17,246 nt of DNA from DATLFS01 sp035540935. GTDB taxonomy: Bacteria; Actinomycetota; CADDZG01; WHSQ01. Below the pieces are notes generated by a model. That model was given only the letters and a program-made list of their open reading frames with translations. It ran no database searches and was not told where the DNA came from. The DNA lies in contig DATLFS010000018.1 in NCBI GenBank assembly GCA_035540935.1, positions 1 to 17,246 on the forward strand, in the 5' to 3' direction. This document shows positions 13,040 to 17,246 of this stretch, piece after piece. Numbering within the stretch: position 1 is the first letter of the stretch; every line of letters starts with the position of its first letter. The position numbers and the translations under genes are program-made.

Positions 13040-15481
13040 ATGACGACGCGCGCCAGGGCCGGTGCGGCCGCCGTCGCCGCCTTGGTGGCCGCGGCCGGAG
13101 CTGCGGCCTTGGTCCTGACCGGCGGCGCGACCGCCCCGGATGAGCACGATTTCAGGACCTATAGAGAGCCGGCGCCTGATTCCCGTCCGATCACGCCTGC
13201 AGGTGACACCGATCTCGTGCCTGTCGGTGAGGGCAACGGGAGGGGCGAACCTTCGGAGGGACTCGCCGGGGAAGACGCGGTGAGGGGAGAGTTGCTTGCG
13301 TCCTTCGATCCGGCGTTGTCGCTCGCGGAGATCGATCGCATCTTGGAGGACGCCGGGATGAGCCGCCACGAGAGGCTCGGCCGCGGGCGGTTCAGAGTGC
13401 GCATCGAGCGTCCGCTGGATGTCCGCCGCGCGGCGCGCCGTCTGGCGGGCGTGCCGGGGGTGCTGTACGCCGAGCCCGACTTCATCTACCGGACCAGCCA
13501 GACGCCGAACGACGAGCTGTTCTCTTTGCTGTGGGGACTGAACAACAGCGGGCAGAGCATCCTGGGGGACACCGGCATCGCGGGGGCGGACATCCGAGCG
13601 CTGCGCGCGTGGCGCGACAGCAAGGGGGCGCCGACCGTGACGGTTGCGGTCGTCGACACCGGCGTGGCGCACGATCACCCCGACCTTGCAGGACGCATCT
13701 GGACCAACCCCGGAGAGAGCGGCGGCGGCCGCGAAAGCAACGGTAAGGACGACGACGGCAACGGCTACATCGACGACTGGCGGGGTTGGGACTGGGTCGA
13801 CGGCGACTCCGACCCGCGCGATCTCAACGGACACGGCACACATGTGGCGGGAACTATCGGTGCCCAAGGGAACAACACCCTCGGTATCACAGGCGTCGCG
13901 CAGGACGTCCGGATGGTCCCTCTACGCGTGCTTGGGGTCGACGGCTCGGGTCGTACCTCGGACATCGCCGCGGCTTTCAACTACGCGGGTAAGGCCGGGG
14001 TCGACGTCGTGAACGCGAGCTTGGGCGGTCCCGGGTTCTCGCAGACCCTGTTGGACGCGATCGGGAGATGGCCGGAGACGCTGTTCGTGGTCGCCGCGGG
14101 TAACGAAGCCGTGAACGTCGATCTTGCTCCCCGATACCCCTGCGCTTATCCCGCAGCGAACCTGATCTGCGTTGCCGCCACGACGAACCGCGACCAGATG
14201 GCGTCGTTTTCGAACTACGGGGCTACTCGCGTGCACCTGGGTGCTCCGGGGCGCTCGATCCTGAGCGCGGTTCCCAAGCTCGTGACGCGTTTCGATGATG
14301 GTTTCGACCAGCCGTTCGAGGCGCGATGGGCGGCAGACGGCTCGTGGCGGCGCGAGCAGGATCAGTACGGCTACTTCATGTCGGACGGTCTCCTCCTGCT
14401 GACGCCGAACCTCTCGATGTCGTTCACACAGCAGCCGCCGGTCTCTCTCACCGCGGTCACCGGGTGCCGGCTCCTGTATGCGGTCCGGATGGATCTACGG
14501 GGCGCGAACGACCGCTTGGTGGTCGAAGCGTCTGGCGGGAACGGCCAGTGGACGCGGTTATCGAGCTGGACGGGGTCCACGAACGGCTCGTGGACGAAGC
14601 TCTCATCGGATCTGGCTGCCTTCGAAGGAGGAACGGTAGCGCTCCGTTTCCGTCTGTCGACCGGACTCGCGCCGCTCGGCTCCGGGGTCGACCTCGACGA
14701 CGTGAGGATCCTCTGCAGTTCCCCGAACTACGGGCCGAACCCCTACGCGTACATGAATGGGACATCTATGGCAGCTCCGCACGTCGCCGGCGCCGCCGCT
14801 CTCCTCCTGAGCGCGCATCCGGACCTCTTGCCGACCACCTTGGCCCAGGTGCTCATCACCAGCACCGACCAGCTCCCCGTCCTGGTCGGGAAGACCGTTT
14901 CGGCCGGACGTCTGAACCTCGAAGCGGCCTTCCTGCAGCTCGCGGTCTTGAAGAACCGCGTGTCGCCGCTCCCGACGGCAACCACAACCGCAGCTGCGCC
15001 GTCCCCAACCGGAACCGCCACCCCGGCCCCGCAACTCACTGGGGCGCCGCCGCCTCCGAGCCCGCCGCCGCAGTCGCCGACGGCGGCGCCACAGCCGCCG
15101 CCCTCTTCGGCGCCGCCGACGCAGGACCCGCCGCAGGACCCTCAAGATCCACCTGAGGAACCTCCCCAAGACCCGCCGGCGGAGCCGGAACCGGAGCGCG
15201 CTCATGAGCGGAGGGTGCGCGCCCGCTTCCGCGGCCATCTCGTGGTCCGTGGACGGGTCGAGGTCGACTCCGGCTTCGAAGCTTGCCGGAGCGACGTCCC
15301 GATCCGGGTCTCCACCGGTGGTCGCGTCGTAGCCCGGGGGCGCACGGATGCCGATGGCTCCTTCAAACTGCGTCTCGCAGACCGGCGAGGGCGCTACCGC
15401 GTCGTGGCGCTCGAGGTGCACCGTCTGCCCGGCCCGCAGAGGTGCGTCGCCGCCTCGGCCTTGCTTCGCCACCGTCACTGA
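13040..15481 (+). CDS. Secreted subtilisin-family (S8) serine protease with an inserted beta domain
   Basis: The protein has 813 residues. A signal peptide or anchor (1-32) is followed by a fervidolysin-like propeptide (about 80-150, ending GVLYAEPDFIYRT). The S8 catalytic domain has D206 (AVVDTGV), H265 (NGHGTHVAGT), oxyanion N355 (VAAGNE) and S576 (NGTSMAAPHVAG). A Ca-loop-like DDDGNGYIDD precedes the His. N355 and S576 are 221 residues apart, against about 66 in subtilisin; residues 418-565 are an inserted jelly-roll-like domain (NGSWTKLSSDL...GVDLDDVRI). A Pro-rich linker (about 642-722) leads to a C-terminal beta domain (725-813) with DADGSFKLRL. No sortase motif or C-terminal membrane helix is seen, so it is probably released. 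The start is ATG 13040 with GAGGGAGAG at 13023-13031. Confidence 0.92.
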   Translation: MTTRARAGAAAVAALVAAAGAAALVLTGGATAPDEHDFRTYREPAPDSRPITPAGDTDLVPVGEGNGRGEPSEGLAGEDAVRGELLASFDPALSLAEIDRILEDAGMSRHERLGRGRFRVRIERPLDVRRAARRLAGVPGVLYAEPDFIYRTSQTPNDELFSLLWGLNNSGQSILGDTGIAGADIRALRAWRDSKGAPTVTVAVVDTGVAHDHPDLAGRIWTNPGESGGGRESNGKDDDGNGYIDDWRGWDWVDGDSDPRDLNGHGTHVAGTIGAQGNNTLGITGVAQDVRMVPLRVLGVDGSGRTSDIAAAFNYAGKAGVDVVNASLGGPGFSQTLLDAIGRWPETLFVVAAGNEAVNVDLAPRYPCAYPAANLICVAATTNRDQMASFSNYGATRVHLGAPGRSILSAVPKLVTRFDDGFDQPFEARWAADGSWRREQDQYGYFMSDGLLLLTPNLSMSFTQQPPVSLTAVTGCRLLYAVRMDLRGANDRLVVEASGGNGQWTRLSSWTGSTNGSWTKLSSDLAAFEGGTVALRFRLSTGLAPLGSGVDLDDVRILCSSPNYGPNPYAYMNGTSMAAPHVAGAAALLLSAHPDLLPTTLAQVLITSTDQLPVLVGKTVSAGRLNLEAAFLQLAVLKNRVSPLPTATTTAAAPSPTGTATPAPQLTGAPPPPSPPPQSPTAAPQPPPSSAPPTQDPPQDPQDPPEEPPQDPPAEPEPERAHERRVRARFRGHLVVRGRVEVDSGFEACRSDVPIRVSTGGRVVARGRTDADGSFKLRLADRRGRYRVVALEVHRLPGPQRCVAASALLRHRH

Positions 15482-15511
15482 GACGCGGCGCGGCGCCGGC
15501 TCCCGCGGCGC

Positions 15512-15517
15512 TATCGT
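15512..15517 (+). promoter_or_regulatory. -10 box of the SRP RNA gene
   Basis: TATCGT fits TAnnnT and ends 7 nt before G15525, the first base of the closing helix of the SRP RNA. The upstream region is very G+C-rich and has no recognisable -35. Confidence 0.45.
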
Positions 15518-15524
15518 TCTCCGT

Positions 15525-15800
15525 GGTCGTGCTAGCCGGGGGGCTCGGGGTCCCCTACACCGGAAACCCTCGATAGGCCGGGGTGATGGTCCTCTTGCGG
15601 CCGTCGGACGACCGCGCAGCCTCCGGTGGGCAGCGTTGATGGTCGGGTCCTGCGCGACCCGGAGCCGTGAACCCGGTCAGGCCCGGAAGGGAGCAGCCGT
15701 AAGCGGTGTCCCGGGAGTGCCGCAGGGTGGCCCGGCCGGAGCCAGCCGCCGGTGAAGCGGCGGCCATCCGGCGGTCCAGAGAGGGCCGCACGACCTTTTT
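15525..15800 (+). ncRNA. ffs: Large bacterial signal recognition particle RNA (Alu-domain type)
   Basis: The RNA binds Ffh and guides ribosomes making membrane proteins to the translocon. The S-domain core is unmistakable: GTCAGGCCCGGAAGGGAGCA with the GGAA tetraloop at 15685-15688. The gene is not the short 4.5S form. The 5' part (GTGCTAGCCGGGGGGCTCGG, then CCGGAAACCC and GATAGGCCGGGGT) and the 3' part (GTGCCGCAGGGTGGCC) match the B. subtilis scRNA pattern. The 5' end GGTCGTGC (15525-15532) pairs perfectly with GCACGACC (15788-15795), giving a 271-nt RNA closed by an 8-bp helix, as in Bacillus. TTTTT (15796-15800) follows and completes an intrinsic terminator. A -10 box lies 7 nt upstream. 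dnaX follows 53 bp later. Confidence 0.92.
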
Positions 15801-15841
15801 CGCGCTTCGCTCCCGGACCTTTCTTCGTCATAGCCGCCGAC

Positions 15842-15847
15842 TAGGAT
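15842..15847 (+). promoter_or_regulatory. Candidate -10 box for a leaderless dnaX mRNA
   Basis: TAGGAT fits TAnnnT and ends exactly 6 nt before the dnaX GTG, so transcription could begin on the start codon. The same bases include AGGA (15843-15846), which could instead be a Shine-Dalgarno 7 nt upstream; the sequence alone does not decide. Confidence 0.4.
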
Positions 15848-15853
15848 GAGCGG

Positions 15854-17246
15854 GTGGCGCACCTCTCCCTCTACCGCAAGTACCGCCCCCAGACCTTCGA
15901 TCAGATCCTCGGCCAGGAGCACGTGTCTCGCACGCTGGCGAACGCGATCGTCGAAGACCGGGTGGCACACGCCTACCTCTTCACCGGTCCCCGCGGCACG
16001 GGCAAGACGAGCACGGCGCGCATCCTCGCGAAGGCTCTGAACTGCGCCAAGGGCCCGACGCCGAGCCCTTGCGGCGAGTGCGAGTCCTGCGTGGCGATCG
16101 CGGCCGGCTCCTCGATGGACGTCATCGAACTGGACGCCGCCAGTCATTCCGGCGTCGAAGACACGCGAGACATCCTGCAGGGGGTCGCCCTCGCGACCGC
16201 CGGTGGCCGCCGCAAGGTCTACGTCATCGACGAGGTGCACATGCTGACCACGCCCTCGTTCAACGCGCTCCTCAAGACGCTCGAGGAGCCGCCGTCTCAC
16301 GTGGTGTTCATCCTTGCTACTACCGAGGCGCACAAGGTCTTGCAGACGATCCAATCCCGTACGCAGCGCTTCGACTTCCGCCCGATCGCGACCGACGTGC
16401 TCGAGAAGCACCTGCTCGAGGTCGCCGCGGCCGAGGCGATCGACATCGAACCCGCGGCGGCGTCGGTCGTGGCGCGTCACGCCGACGGCGGGGCGCGCGA
16501 CGCGTTGTCGATCCTCGACCAGCTGGCGAGCCTCGGCGCGCCGGTGACGGTCGATGACGCCGAGCGCCTGCTGGGCGAGCGCGACGAAGCCGTGTTCGGC
16601 GAGCTCTTCGACTCGGTCGCCACCGCCGACCTGGGTGGGGTTTTCTGGTCCGTCCACTCGCTGGTGGCGAAGGGCGCCGACGTCCGCCAGCTGGCGCGCG
16701 GGGCGCTCAACCACGCCCGTTCGCTGCTGTTGCTGCAGACGGCGCCCGACGCCGACGCGTTGATCGACGTCTCCGAGGACGAACGGGCGGCGCTCACTGC
16801 GCAAGCCGGCCGTTTCACTACGCCGCGCCTGCTCCGGCTCATCGATCTCCTCGCGCGATCGCTCGTCGAGATGCGCGAGGCACCCAACCACCGTCTCTTG
16901 TTCGAGGTCGCTCTCGTTCGCGCGGCATCGGCGGGTGACGTCCTCGCGGCTTCTCCGGCGGTCGCCGCAGCGCCGGCCGCAGCCGTCCGCGCCCCGGCGG
17001 CTCCGCGCGCCACGGCGCGCCGTGCGGCGAAGCCCAAGGAGGAGACACCCGCCGCCGAGCCGAAGCAGGAGCCCCCGGCTCCCGCTCCGACTCATCCGCC
17101 GGCCGAGGTGGGCTTCGGTCACTTCAAGGACGGTTGGAACGGCGTCGTTCGCGAGCTGAGCCGGACGTCGAAGCGCGCCGCTGCGCTGCTGAACCCGTCG
17201 CGCCCGCTCGACTACACGAACGGGGCGCTGACGGTCGAGGTGCAGT
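15854..17246 (+). CDS. dnaX: DNA polymerase III subunit gamma/tau (3' end outside window)
   Basis: DnaX is the ATPase of the clamp loader that places the sliding clamp on DNA and links the replisome. At least 464 residues are visible. The N-terminus MAHLSLYRKYRPQTFDQILG is typical. Walker A GPRGTGKT is at 45-52, the zinc-binding Cys at 64, 73, 76 and 79, Walker B VYVIDEVHML at 122-131, and the sensor/arginine-finger region QSRTQRF at 167-173 (SRT instead of SRC). The clamp-loader collar runs to about 360, followed by an Ala/Pro-rich linker and the start of a tau-like C-terminal domain (GFGHFKDGWNGVV). The start is GTG 15854; ATG 15846 is out of frame. I see no A-rich slippery site in the linker for a gamma-producing frameshift. 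It follows the SRP RNA, as in Bacillus. Confidence 0.97.
   Translation, partial: MAHLSLYRKYRPQTFDQILGQEHVSRTLANAIVEDRVAHAYLFTGPRGTGKTSTARILAKALNCAKGPTPSPCGECESCVAIAAGSSMDVIELDAASHSGVEDTRDILQGVALATAGGRRKVYVIDEVHMLTTPSFNALLKTLEEPPSHVVFILATTEAHKVLQTIQSRTQRFDFRPIATDVLEKHLLEVAAAEAIDIEPAAASVVARHADGGARDALSILDQLASLGAPVTVDDAERLLGERDEAVFGELFDSVATADLGGVFWSVHSLVAKGADVRQLARGALNHARSLLLLQTAPDADALIDVSEDERAALTAQAGRFTTPRLLRLIDLLARSLVEMREAPNHRLLFEVALVRAASAGDVLAASPAVAAAPAAAVRAPAAPRATARRAAKPKEETPAAEPKQEPPAPAPTHPPAEVGFGHFKDGWNGVVRELSRTSKRAAALLNPSRPLDYTNGALTVEVQ

Noticed and set aside
16990..17060. Programmed frameshift site in the dnaX linker
   Set aside because: There is an SD-like AAGGAGGAG (17036-17044) but no A-rich slippery heptamer, so there is no support for a gamma-producing shift.
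15677..17122. Long 481-residue open frame antisense to dnaX and the SRP RNA
   Set aside because: It is Arg-rich, low-complexity and exactly opposite a strongly conserved dnaX; long antisense frames are expected at this G+C content.

Overview
The window is about 70% G+C and reads as a chromosomal segment of an actinobacterium (Actinomycetota). The best lineage marker is a clear bpa gene (ATP-independent 20S proteasome activator, ending in Gly-Thr-Tyr-Leu). Other support comes from GTG starts, overlapping stop/start junctions, TAnnnT -10 boxes and a DUF4395 protein. The SRP RNA is the long, Alu-domain type known best from Bacillus, so a deep-branching actinobacterial lineage is plausible. That placement is inference.

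Layout. (1) 1-3752: the tail of an unidentified gene, a leftward pair (DUF4395-thioredoxin membrane protein, then a YbaK-type deacylase), and rightward malQ and bpa separated by a good intrinsic terminator. (2) 3753-6671: a leftward four-gene membrane-lipid operon in which every junction overlaps: small membrane protein, YnbA-like CDP-alcohol phosphatidyltransferase, YnbB/CdsA-like CDP-DAG synthase, and a PlsC acyltransferase fused to a DedA/VTT-like membrane domain. (3) 6773-9662: a leftward overlapping operon of a secreted PQQ-type sugar dehydrogenase homologue, a membrane histidine kinase and a NarL/LuxR-type response regulator. A membrane-anchored metallophosphoesterase diverges from it across only 34 bp. 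(4) 11111-12868: a translation cluster of tRNA-Ser(GCT), tRNA-Arg(ACG), a PH-like/PGPGW membrane protein, tadA, tRNA-Ser(CGA) and tRNA-Ser(GGA). (5) 13040-15481: a secreted subtilisin-family protease with a beta-rich domain inserted inside its catalytic domain. (6) 15525-17246: large SRP RNA, then the start of dnaX, cut by the window end.

How the genes fit together. The tRNA-Ser / tadA / SRP RNA / dnaX order recalls the origin-proximal Bacillus subtilis order (trnSL-Ser, yaaJ/tadA, scr, dnaX), so this is probably an old core neighbourhood into which the protease was inserted. TadA's expected substrate, tRNA-Arg(ACG), lies just upstream of it. The lipid operon contains enzymes for acylating, CTP-activating and transferring a phospholipid headgroup, but its product is unknown. 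The sugar dehydrogenase-kinase-regulator operon suggests an envelope signalling unit. I see no mobile elements, CRISPR arrays or integrase genes. Apart from 15482-15853, which is filled mostly by the SRP RNA, no stretch over 300 bases lacks a gene.
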